From assembly GCA_013817115.1 (NCBI GenBank), contig JACDDG010000179.1, positions 1 to 5,660 on the forward strand: DNA of 5,660 nucleotides, given 5' to 3'. Below, piece by piece: positions 1-5,660 of this stretch. Both the position numbers and the translations under genes were made by a program. Below the pieces are notes generated by a model. The model was given only the letters and a program-made list of their open reading frames with translations. It was not told the DNA's origin and made no database searches. This stretch comes from Parachlamydiaceae bacterium. GTDB lineage: Bacteria; Chlamydiota; Chlamydiia; Chlamydiales; Parachlamydiaceae. Every line of letters starts with the position of its first letter. Position 1 is the stretch's first letter.

Positions 1-60
1 GGATAGAACTCGTTAAAACACGGCTAAATTTAGAATCTAGAAAAGCAATTCATGCTCCTA
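1..60. other. Left window edge, no supported gene
   Basis: One plus-strand frame is open from the window edge (starting at base 3) and closes at a TAG at 69-71, inside the first GGTA hairpin. It would encode a 22-residue tail ending in APIPR. It could be the C-terminal end of a gene lying to the left, but 22 codons are too few to judge and the stop falls inside a repeat. No gene is claimed. Confidence 0.2.
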
Positions 61-154
61 TCCCCCGGTAGGGGGAACTGTCAATAGCCCCGGGTGCAGC
101 GATAGCGAAACCCGGGGTTCGATCATTACAAAACGTGCGCCCCGGTAGGGGCGC
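61..154. repeat. GC-rich triple-hairpin intergenic repeat
   Basis: Three perfect hairpins lie in a row in otherwise AT-rich DNA. The first has the 6-base stem TCCCCC (61-66) with GGGGGA (71-76). The second has the 8-base stem CCCCGGGT (88-95) with ACCCGGGG (110-117) around a 14-base loop. The third has the 7-base stem GCGCCCC (137-143) with GGGGCGC (148-154). Hairpins one and three share the tetraloop GGTA, so they look like related units. On the minus strand the block translates to a TPGFAIAAPGAI-like string. From memory, similar strings (NPGFRCAAPGA type) occur in many spurious hypothetical proteins from dispersed repeats in planctomycetes and chlamydiae. I infer a dispersed REP-like element. 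None of the hairpins is followed by a T run, so intrinsic termination is unlikely. Confidence 0.65.
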
Positions 155-438
155 CAGAAAGCCACCTAAGTGCGTAGCCACCGCTGTAAGCTTTTCCACA
201 CGTTGCTTTACGCGAGTTTGGCTCTCGCAGTTGTAAGCTAAAAAAAAGTTCCTGTTTTTTTCTGCATAATTTTCAAAAAAAATTGGGTTAAAAGTATGAT
301 TGGATGACGTGCTACAATTGCTGCTTCGCAGGTTGTAAACCATTATATTTTTAATATAACTTATGATTTAACGCAAAAAACAAATATATGTAGAAACAAA
401 CTGCAAGCTAAACATAATCAATAACCAACAAAATTAAA
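155..438. other. AT-rich intergenic region without a supported gene
   Basis: This stretch leads from the GC-rich repeat to the promoter of the Inc-like gene. The motif AGCCACC occurs at 160-166 and 176-182, and TGTAAGCT at 185-192 and 232-239. Small hairpins are GCGAG/CTCGC (212-216 with 224-228), a two-part stem TACAA/TTGTA (313-317 with 333-337) enclosing CTGC/GCAG (321-324 with 328-331), and an AT-only stem TTATATT/AATATAA (343-349 with 353-359). I recognise no tRNA, rRNA or named RNA. The minus-strand frame open over 343-50 runs straight through the hairpin repeat and is treated as non-coding. Confidence 0.5.
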
Positions 439-468
439 TATACAACTATTTCCACAAAGCTATATAAT
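439..468 (+). promoter_or_regulatory. Possible sigma-70-like promoter of the Inc-like gene
   Basis: A perfect TATAAT stands at 463-468. A weak -35-like TATACA (4 of 6 matches to TTGACA) stands at 439-444, giving an 18-base spacer. Transcription would start near 475, leaving a short leader before the Shine-Dalgarno at 485-490 and the ATG at 495. The region is so AT-rich that a -10 match has limited weight, and the -35 is poor. Confidence 0.4.
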
Positions 469-494
469 AAAGATAAAACTTTAATGGAGGTACT

Positions 495-1214
495 ATGAGT
501 ATAAATATTCAGATTGGAGCAAATAGGGAATTGCCTTCACTCGCAAGTTCTACTTCACCCTCTAAACAATCATGGGCGAATGGAGAAGTTACAAAAGTTG
601 CTACCAAAATTAATGAATTATCTACCTCTTTACCGCAAATTAATATTACCGCAAATGGAAAAAATGATTTTACATCTGAATCTAGTGGCGCCAGTCCTGT
701 CAGTCCACTGGTAAATGTTAAAGTAGCAAATACTGACAAACCACTAACCTCTGAAAAAGCTGATTGGACCCAAACAGCGAAGAGGATAGCTGTCGTTGCA
801 TTGCCTATCATTGGCGTGTTAGCCTTTATTGGCCTATCAATTGGAGTAGGTGTGGCTACCGGTGGTGTTGGAATGATTATTCCACTGTTAGCAGGACTTA
901 TTCTTTTGTCTACTTTTGCTGCATCTGCAGCAATTACTCATTATAACGAAAATCTTTGGGATAATTCTTTATCCTCAAATCCGACAAAAGATTCAAAAAT
1001 AGATAAAAAGGATGAGGACAAAGAAGATGTAACAGATAACAAGGTTACAAGGTCTGATGTTAAATCCGAGAATGAGTCACAACTCAGCAAAGAAGAAAAA
1101 CAAAATGTATCAACTGATGACCCTAAAAAATCTGGGATATTAAATCAAGGAATTTCAAAATTGAAATCATTTATTAATCCTAAAGACGACGACAAAATAG
1201 ATGATCGATTTTAA
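495..1214 (+). CDS. Candidate inclusion membrane (Inc-type) protein, two-lobed hydrophobic domain
   Basis: I do not recognise a specific family, but the architecture fits a chlamydial Inc protein, a type III secreted protein that inserts in the membrane of the host-derived inclusion. Residues 1-95 are hydrophilic and rich in Ser, Thr and Asn, as type III secretion leaders often are, with no Sec signal peptide. Residues about 98-148 form two membrane segments (about 98-120 and 127-148) joined by the tight turn ATGGVG. This 50-residue two-lobed hairpin is the family hallmark and would leave both ends in the host cytosol. Residues 155-239 are highly charged, with Lys/Asp/Glu clusters at 165-180 and 230-238, and probably disordered or interaction-prone. 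The start is well supported: TGGAGG at 485-490 lies 4 bases before the ATG. The gene ends 9 bases from the convergent ispG. It could instead be an ordinary bacterial membrane protein; the Inc call is inference from layout. Confidence 0.65.
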   Translation: MSINIQIGANRELPSLASSTSPSKQSWANGEVTKVATKINELSTSLPQINITANGKNDFTSESSGASPVSPLVNVKVANTDKPLTSEKADWTQTAKRIAVVALPIIGVLAFIGLSIGVGVATGGVGMIIPLLAGLILLSTFAASAAITHYNENLWDNSLSSNPTKDSKIDKKDEDKEDVTDNKVTRSDVKSENESQLSKEEKQNVSTDDPKKSGILNQGISKLKSFINPKDDDKIDDRF

Positions 1215-1223
1215 TTAATCCCC

Positions 1224-3179
1224 CTACACAATTGTATAACTTTCGCTTTTTTCCACCCATCTGCCATGTTTTTTGATTAATTCAACTAAACGCTCGTCTG
1301 CATCTGCAAAGCTAATATCCTTTTCTACACATGCTTTTCCTACATACAGGTCGATCATCCCAGGCTTTGAACCTACGTAGCCAAAGTCGGCATCAGCCAT
1401 TTCCCCTGGACCGTTAACGATGCATCCCATGATCGCTATTTTAACGCCTGGGAGATGGTCAGTACGCTCTCTAATTCGCTTAGAAACATCTTGCAGATCA
1501 AATAAAGTTCTTCCACAACTCGGACAAGAAATAAAATCAGTTTTAAAACTTCGCATTCTGGCAGCCTGCAAAATGTTAAAACTTAGATTTCTCAAGAAGC
1601 CTATCTCAAAAGGTGCGTCAATCCAGATTCCATTACCCATTCCATCGCACAAAAGAGCTCCAAGTTCTGCTGAAGATTGAATAATTAAGTCTTCTTGGGA
1701 ACAGGTATAATTGAAATTTAAAATTACGGGTGCTGAAATATTTTTTGTTTGAAGCCAATCGAAAAAATGTCGACAATAATGTAAGCGAGAAAAATTCTTA
1801 GGGGATAGGATAATCAGAGCCGGCTTGATATCTTCCAAGATTTCCCATTGTTGTGGAGTTTCATCTTTAATCACGACTGCTAAAGAGGTTGATTGATTAC
1901 GATAAATTGCAAATCTATCCGACATCGATTCAGTCAATTTTTTCGTAGCAGCATCTTTTAGGGAAAGTAAGGCAATTTCTCCTTCTTCAGGATTCTCAGA
2001 AAAAATCGAAATCCCTATATCTTTTAAATGTTTCGACTTTTGATCAACCATTTTGTTTTTCTGAGTAATGATCAATCCGTCAACACTTGAAATTTTGAGT
2101 TTTGGGCGCCCAAATTGCACGTCTAATCCTAATTTTGCATAAATGTCCGGCTTCTGTAATTCCTCTTGCTTAATCCCCACAATAACAGAACCATCTCGAT
2201 GTAAAGAGATGTCTTTGGGAAATATAACCGGACGACGTGTGATAGTTTCTATATGTCGGTGTGATTCTTCAAAAGGTTCAACTCCTTTTCCTTCATAGCT
2301 ATCTGCTAATTTGATTAATCGCTTGCAAGGATCAATCTCATTCCACGCATTTTCAGTCAATGAGACGCGAATTGTATCGCCAATTCCATCCAAAAGCAAT
2401 GAACCCATCCCCATTGCAGATTTAATACGTCCATCTTCCCCTTGACCCGCTTCTGTTACTCCAAGATGTAATGGATAATTCCAGCCTAGAGAGATCATTT
2501 CGGAGACAAGAAGACGATAGGCTTGCATCATTACCTGCGGATTCGAAGCTTTCATTGAAAAGATGATATTGTGAAAATCGTTTGTGCGGCAAACACGGGC
2601 AAACTCTAAAGCTGATTCTACCATCCCCATGGGAGAATCGCCATAGCGATTCATAATGCGGTCAGAGAGAGATCCATGATTTGTCCCAATGCGCATGGCG
2701 CGATTTAAACGCTTACATTTCAGCACTAACGGAGTAAACTTTTCTTCAATCTTTTCCAGCTCTAGGGCATAAGAGGCATCATCATATTCAATAATCTTAA
2801 AAGAAGCTCTTTTGTCCACAAAGTTTCCCGGATTTACGCGCACTTTCTCTGCAAAATCGACAACGCGCAAAGCTGCAGGTGGATAGAAGTGAATGTCAGC
2901 CACAAGAGGAGTGGTATAACCACGTTTAAGCAAACCATTTTTAATCTCCTCGCATGCATCAGCCTCTTTCATCCCCTGAACTGTCACGCGTACAATTTCA
3001 CAGCCGGCATCAGCTAGACGCACGACTTGATCGATAGTCGCTTGAATATCCCGCGTATTCGAAGTAGTCATCGATTGAATACGAATAGGGTTATCGCCAC
3101 CGACTCCAATGTTTCCAACGAGGACTTCACGCGTAGTCCAACGTTGTGTTTTATAAATGGATGAGCAGTATTTAAGCAT
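1224..3179 (-). CDS. ispG: 4-hydroxy-3-methylbut-2-enyl diphosphate synthase, long (insert-containing) form
   Basis: IspG (GcpE) is the cytosolic [4Fe-4S] enzyme that reductively opens MEcPP to HMBPP, the penultimate step of the MEP isoprenoid pathway. The protein has 651 residues. Residues about 20-280 form the TIM barrel, with conserved QSMTT (35-39), VADIHF (93-98), RVNPGN (114-119), RIGTNHGSLSDR (163-174), HLGVTEAG (238-245) and GIGDTIRVSLT (265-275). About 281-540 is the large insert found in plant and chlamydial enzymes and absent from the roughly 370-residue E. coli type. About 545-651 is the cluster domain, with ligands C552 and C555 (CPSCGRT) and C586 (MGCIVNGPGE), and E593 as the likely fourth ligand; all are intact. 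The frame is open up to an ATG at 3239, but those 20 extra codons lie inside lplA and match no family N terminus. The ATG at 3179 is preferred; it overlaps the lplA stop as ATGCTTAA, which suggests translational coupling. A GGAG lies 13 bases upstream, further than ideal. The stop is TAG. Confidence 0.96.
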   Translation of the reverse strand: MLKYCSSIYKTQRWTTREVLVGNIGVGGDNPIRIQSMTTSNTRDIQATIDQVVRLADAGCEIVRVTVQGMKEADACEEIKNGLLKRGYTTPLVADIHFYPPAALRVVDFAEKVRVNPGNFVDKRASFKIIEYDDASYALELEKIEEKFTPLVLKCKRLNRAMRIGTNHGSLSDRIMNRYGDSPMGMVESALEFARVCRTNDFHNIIFSMKASNPQVMMQAYRLLVSEMISLGWNYPLHLGVTEAGQGEDGRIKSAMGMGSLLLDGIGDTIRVSLTENAWNEIDPCKRLIKLADSYEGKGVEPFEESHRHIETITRRPVIFPKDISLHRDGSVIVGIKQEELQKPDIYAKLGLDVQFGRPKLKISSVDGLIITQKNKMVDQKSKHLKDIGISIFSENPEEGEIALLSLKDAATKKLTESMSDRFAIYRNQSTSLAVVIKDETPQQWEILEDIKPALIILSPKNFSRLHYCRHFFDWLQTKNISAPVILNFNYTCSQEDLIIQSSAELGALLCDGMGNGIWIDAPFEIGFLRNLSFNILQAARMRSFKTDFISCPSCGRTLFDLQDVSKRIRERTDHLPGVKIAIMGCIVNGPGEMADADFGYVGSKPGMIDLYVGKACVEKDISFADADERLVELIKKHGRWVEKSESYTIV

Positions 3180-3897
3180 TTTTGGAAAAAATCTCCATTC
3201 GGGTAAAGCGTCGATAATCGCGTTCAAGTATAGAAGCAACCGATTCGACAGCAGTAGGGATGAGTATAAATTGGCTCTTTATTGCCGCCAGCATCTTGGT
3301 TTTAAAAGAGTCTTTGCAGGAAAAATGTTTACTTAGGCCGCTTAAAAAAGAGGAATGTGATCGTTGTTGACGGTAAGCAGGCATTTTCGGTGGCATCATT
3401 AAATAATCCATTAAGCTTTCATCATAATCCCAAAGCAAAGAACTGTGATGCAACCATCGCTCTTTGGAAATATATTGAGCATTTCCACCAAATTTATTGT
3501 TTTCGATTACATAATCGTTATCTCTTAGCGCAAATTTAATCCCGGAAAATGCCGGCGCGTACAATTTTTCAGACCATCTAAGAAGCGCCTCTGGATAGCA
3601 AGGAAAATCTAACATCGACCGGTTACCTATCAGTGAATAAAAACAAGTATGTTCATCCACGACAACCGTTCCACCACCGCTGAACCTTCGTATAATGGGC
3701 AACGGGTTTTGCTCCATTTTTCCGGGGTTAATGAGCAGGTTTTGTTTACCTGAAATGCCCATAACAACAGCAGGAGGAGATCCAACATTTAAAAGGCACC
3801 AATTGCGATCATCTGCGCGCAAAAGAGCTTCTTCAATTTGTAGCTGCTCAAAGATAGGCAAATTTTTAAAAGTCAGCAGATGAAACGTAACCGTCAT
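3172..3897 (-). CDS. lplA: Lipoate-protein ligase A family protein (single catalytic domain)
   Basis: This is a member of the biotin/lipoate ligase fold. It probably activates lipoate with ATP and attaches it to a lysine of E2 subunits of 2-oxoacid dehydrogenases or of GcvH. The 241 residues carry the nucleotide/lipoate-binding motif RRFSGGGTVVVDE (70-82), in line with the RRxSGGGxVxHD consensus except that Val replaces the usual His. NDYVI (127-131) comes next, then NNKFGGNAQ (133-141) with the likely catalytic lysine K135. At 241 residues it lacks the C-terminal accessory domain that brings E. coli LplA to about 337, so it is a single-domain form. Chlamydiae are known to carry more than one LplA paralogue, and I cannot tell which one this is; a LipM-type octanoyltransferase is a weaker alternative. 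The start is an ATG at 3897 with no clear Shine-Dalgarno. It is the first gene of an apparent lplA-ispG operon, overlapping ispG by 8 bases. Confidence 0.88.
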   Translation of the reverse strand: MTVTFHLLTFKNLPIFEQLQIEEALLRADDRNWCLLNVGSPPAVVMGISGKQNLLINPGKMEQNPLPIIRRFSGGGTVVVDEHTCFYSLIGNRSMLDFPCYPEALLRWSEKLYAPAFSGIKFALRDNDYVIENNKFGGNAQYISKERWLHHSSLLWDYDESLMDYLMMPPKMPAYRQQRSHSSFLSGLSKHFSCKDSFKTKMLAAIKSQFILIPTAVESVASILERDYRRFTRMEIFSKNA

Positions 3898-3950
3898 AAT
3901 ATTTTGATTTTAACCCGAATTTGGTGATTGTAATGGTGAATTTAACTGTT

Positions 3951-3979
3951 ATTATGCCGCTTAGATTCTTTTTTAGCAA
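3951..3979 (-). promoter_or_regulatory. Sigma-70-like promoter of the lplA-ispG operon
   Basis: On the minus strand a -35 box TTGCTA (3979-3974, 4 of 6 matches) and a -10 box CATAAT (3956-3951, 5 of 6) are separated by exactly 17 bases. Transcription would start near 3944 and give a leader of about 47 bases before the lplA ATG at 3897. It is the best promoter-like match I found by eye in the divergent gap and is positioned to drive both genes. Confidence 0.55.
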
Positions 3980-4078
3980 TTTACAAATAGTATTATTTAA
4001 CCGAGATTGACTTTATACTGGAAAGTGTGTAATTTTTTGATATTTGCAGAACGCATCCAAGCTGTATTGGCGTACTCT

Positions 4079-4237
4079 TATACCAAAGAGCGCTCCAATC
4101 TTGGATTTTGCTTTAAGAAAGCCCCAGGATTAAGCGATCAAAAACGACCCAATATTATAATATAGGGCCATTTTTGATCGCTTAATCGCGGGAGCTTTCT
4201 CTTTGCCAAAAACCAAAATTGGACGCTCTTCGGTATA
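4079..4237. repeat. Long imperfect palindrome, MITE-like element, copy 1 (complete)
   Basis: This 159-base element reads as a near-palindrome. It starts TATACCAAAGAGCG and ends CGCTCTTCGGTATA. The inner arms are perfect over 17 bases (4128-4144 with 4171-4187). The centre is the 12-base palindrome ATATTATAATAT (4152-4163), which holds TATAAT on both strands, but I see no matching -35 box. It has no room for a protein. A related partial copy begins at 5560 in inverted orientation. The TATACC termini would fit insertion at TA, as in IS630/Tc1-mariner-type MITEs, but this is inference, since a TA duplication cannot be told apart from the repeat end. It occupies the middle of the 399-base divergent gap between lplA and the glycosyltransferase gene. 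In 3980-4078, between the lplA promoter and this element, I see no further structure. Confidence 0.8.
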
Positions 4238-4244
4238 CACCATG

Positions 4245-4273
4245 TTGATTAAATTGTTGTACTAACTTCGAAT
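4245..4273 (+). promoter_or_regulatory. Weak candidate promoter of the glycosyltransferase gene
   Basis: TTGATT (4245-4250) and TCGAAT (4268-4273) are spaced by 17 bases, each matching 4 of 6 consensus positions. They lie in the only 59 bases between the palindromic element and the ATG at 4297. The match is poor, and transcription could instead start inside the element or further left. Confidence 0.22.
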
Positions 4274-4296
4274 CATAAAACAAGTCTATTGGTATT

Positions 4297-5511
4297 ATGC
4301 CTGACACCATTTATAAATATGATTTTGCCATATGCGCCATTTTTCAGAATGAAGCTCCTTATTTGAAAGAATGGATCGAATATCACAAGATCGTAGGAGC
4401 CAAACATTTCTACTTATACAATAATTTTAGCCAAGACCATTATCTTACGGTGCTAAAGCCTTACATCAGTACAGGTATGGTCGAATTAATTGACTGGACA
4501 GAACCTGATTTTCAAAGCTATGGCCAGCGCATGGCTTACATGGATGCAATTTACAAGGCAAGAGGGAGCGCCAAATGGCTAGCCATCATCGACATTGATG
4601 AATATCTCGTCCCTAAAGCGAATGAAACGATACCTGAATTACTTTCTCAATTTGAAAAGGAGGGAATAGGCGGTGTTGCAATAAACTGGCAAATGTTTGG
4701 AACTTCCTACGTACCTTATATCAATGAAAATCAGTTGCTTACCGAGGTTTTGACCCTAAAAGCTGTGGAAGAGCATTCTGAAAATGAACATATAAAATCC
4801 ATTGTTCGACCAGAATATGTCATAGAGCCACCAGGCATTCATAATTTTAACTACCGGGACGGATATTTTCAGGTCAATACAGACCACGAAGCATTTACAG
4901 GGGCTATTTCACCTTATATTGCAACTGATAAAATGCAAATTAACCACTATTGGGCAAAGGACGAGGCTTTTTTTACCTCTGTAAAAATTCCGCGACGCTT
5001 AAATTGGGGTGAATCAATGGAAAACATTGAAAACCGTCTAAATGAACTTAATAAGGTTCATGACACTTCTATAGATCCCTATTTACCCACACTACGCCAA
5101 AGGATGTTCTTCAAGGCTGAAACGGTCCCTCTTTTTGAAGGAAACGAAAACTTGATGTCCCAAATTAATGAATTGTCAGACGACTATTTAGATTTTGTAA
5201 ATCCTGATTTAATGGTGTTGTCCGAAGTCAAAAATAGCGACACTAAAGATAACATTATCGATATGTGGGCCCCGACTTCTAAAAGTTCGTTGTTTTCTCA
5301 AGTCAGGTCTAAAGAGGCACACATCCCCCTAAACTTAGTTGCAAGCAACGATTTCAACCCAAGCTTTCAAGAAACATCTCAAATAATTTTAAATGAACAC
5401 AAGGCTTCTGCAAAATGGCTTGCGATTACGGAATGGTCACTACTATGTTGTGTTGTCTTTGTTCTGATCGCAGCAGTCCGCCTTTGGCGTTTGAAAGCTG
5501 TAAGTCAGTAA
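4297..5511 (+). CDS. GT92-like (DUF23) glycosyltransferase with C-terminal membrane anchor
   Basis: This is a probable retaining or inverting sugar transferase of the GT-A fold; donor and acceptor cannot be read from the sequence. Residues 9-66 carry the typical opening (FAICAIFQNEAPYLKEWIEYH, then VGAKHFYLYNN), which orders the nucleotide-sugar site. The metal-binding DxD is D99-I-D101 in WLAIIDIDEYLVP. Later family-typical blocks are the histidine-containing GIHNF (180-184) and INHYWAKDEAFF (215-226). After the catalytic part (to about 300) comes a less conserved linker of about 80 residues, then one hydrophobic segment (about 380-394), followed by RLWRLKAVSQ. The enzyme may therefore be tail-anchored to a membrane. 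The start is fixed by an in-frame TAA at 4276-4278; 4297 is the first ATG after it. There is no clear Shine-Dalgarno. The gene stands alone between two inverted palindromic repeats, divergent from lplA. It may act on LPS, surface glycans or host targets; context does not decide. Confidence 0.85.
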   Translation: MPDTIYKYDFAICAIFQNEAPYLKEWIEYHKIVGAKHFYLYNNFSQDHYLTVLKPYISTGMVELIDWTEPDFQSYGQRMAYMDAIYKARGSAKWLAIIDIDEYLVPKANETIPELLSQFEKEGIGGVAINWQMFGTSYVPYINENQLLTEVLTLKAVEEHSENEHIKSIVRPEYVIEPPGIHNFNYRDGYFQVNTDHEAFTGAISPYIATDKMQINHYWAKDEAFFTSVKIPRRLNWGESMENIENRLNELNKVHDTSIDPYLPTLRQRMFFKAETVPLFEGNENLMSQINELSDDYLDFVNPDLMVLSEVKNSDTKDNIIDMWAPTSKSSLFSQVRSKEAHIPLNLVASNDFNPSFQETSQIILNEHKASAKWLAITEWSLLCCVVFVLIAAVRLWRLKAVSQ

Positions 5512-5559
5512 AATCTAAAGTTCGAATCTAAAAATCCTCAAAAGCACGTATCTTGGATC

Positions 5560-5660
5560 TATACCGAAGAGCGTTCAAATTTTGGTTTTTTTGGCAAAGA
5601 GAAAGCTTCCGCCATTAAGCGATCAAAAACGACCCCATATTATAATATTGGGTCGTTTTT
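5560..5660. repeat. Palindromic MITE-like element, copy 2 (cut by window edge)
   Basis: The element starts TATACCGAAGAGCG, 48 bases after the glycosyltransferase stop. Read left to right, it matches the reverse complement of the right arm of the copy at 4079-4237 over about 75 bases, with about five substitutions and three inserted bases. It matches the left arm less well. The two copies are therefore inverted relative to each other. It has the same central palindrome ATATTATAATAT (5637-5648). The window ends just after the inner right arm, so the remaining half (expected to be about 60 bases) is not visible. Confidence 0.8.
5625..5660. terminator. Candidate bidirectional intrinsic terminator in repeat core
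   Basis: The arms AAAAACGACCC (5625-5635) and GGGTCGTTTTT (5650-5660) pair perfectly. The loop region can pair further, apart from one C/T mismatch. The GC-containing stem with a T tract on the plus strand and, by symmetry, on the minus strand has the form of a two-way Rho-independent terminator. It lies 114 bases after the glycosyltransferase stop and could end that transcript. The equivalent core in the copy at 4079-4237 is weakened by mismatches (GACCC opposite GGGCC). Confidence 0.5.

Noticed and set aside
3..71. A 22-codon tail open from the left edge
   Set aside because: It is too short to recognise and its stop lies inside a repeat hairpin, so a partial gene cannot be supported.
61..154. 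A CRISPR array or tRNA cluster suggested by spaced hairpins
   Set aside because: The units differ in sequence and spacing, there are no equal spacers, and no cloverleaf or TTCRA-like T-arm with acceptor pairing can be drawn.
50..343. A 97-codon open frame on the minus strand
   Set aside because: It runs through the three GC hairpins, has no Shine-Dalgarno I can see, and its second half is the translated repeat (TPGFAIAAPGAI type).
509..811. A 100-codon minus-strand frame inside the Inc-like gene
   Set aside because: It is fully antisense to a gene with a strong Shine-Dalgarno and coherent membrane architecture, and its own protein shows no recognisable domain.
1228..1235. The palindrome ACAATTGT at the convergent gene junction
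   Set aside because: Eight bases with no loop and no T run do not make a terminator; it lies within the last codons of ispG.
1420..1680. A plus-strand frame opposite the 3' part of ispG
   Set aside because: It is antisense to the conserved iron-sulfur domain of ispG, whose coding is certain.
4567..5427. The string SAKWLAI occurs twice in the glycosyltransferase (residues 91-97 and 371-377)
   Set aside because: The serine codons differ completely (AGC and TCT), only 14 of 21 bases agree, and the flanks do not match, so chance is more likely than duplication.

Overview
The window looks like chromosomal DNA of a Chlamydiae bacterium, most likely an amoeba-associated environmental lineage close to Parachlamydiaceae (Protochlamydia, Parachlamydia, Neochlamydia). 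Three things point there: AT-rich DNA, a long-form IspG with a large central insert of the kind chlamydiae share with plants, and a small protein with the two-lobed hydrophobic hairpin typical of chlamydial inclusion membrane (Inc) proteins. The assignment rests on remembered family features; no database search was possible.

Layout, left to right. Positions 1-480 hold no convincing gene. They carry a GC-rich block of three hairpins (61-154) that resembles dispersed intergenic repeats, then AT-rich DNA leading to a weak promoter. A 239-residue candidate Inc-type membrane protein follows on the plus strand (495-1214). It meets, tail to tail with a 9-base gap, a minus-strand pair: a lipoate-protein ligase (3897-3172) and ispG/gcpE (3179-1224). 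The pair overlaps by 8 bases and is probably one transcript from a good promoter at 3951-3979. Beyond a 399-base divergent gap lies a plus-strand GT92-like glycosyltransferase with a hydrophobic C-terminal tail (4297-5511).

The glycosyltransferase is bracketed by two related long palindromic elements. One is complete (4079-4237); the other is cut by the window edge (5560-5660 and beyond). Both begin with the same terminal sequence, share arms and share an AT-rich core palindrome, and they are in inverted orientation to each other. They look like non-autonomous, MITE-like repeats. The core of the right copy also has the form of a bidirectional intrinsic terminator.

Functionally, ispG (isoprenoid synthesis by the MEP pathway) and lplA (lipoate attachment to 2-oxoacid dehydrogenases or GcvH) are housekeeping genes. 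The Inc candidate and the glycosyltransferase look like lineage-specific, host-interaction or envelope genes set among repeats. I see no evidence of a multi-gene defence or mobile system. The most unusual features are the inverted palindromic repeats around the glycosyltransferase and the Inc-like protein.
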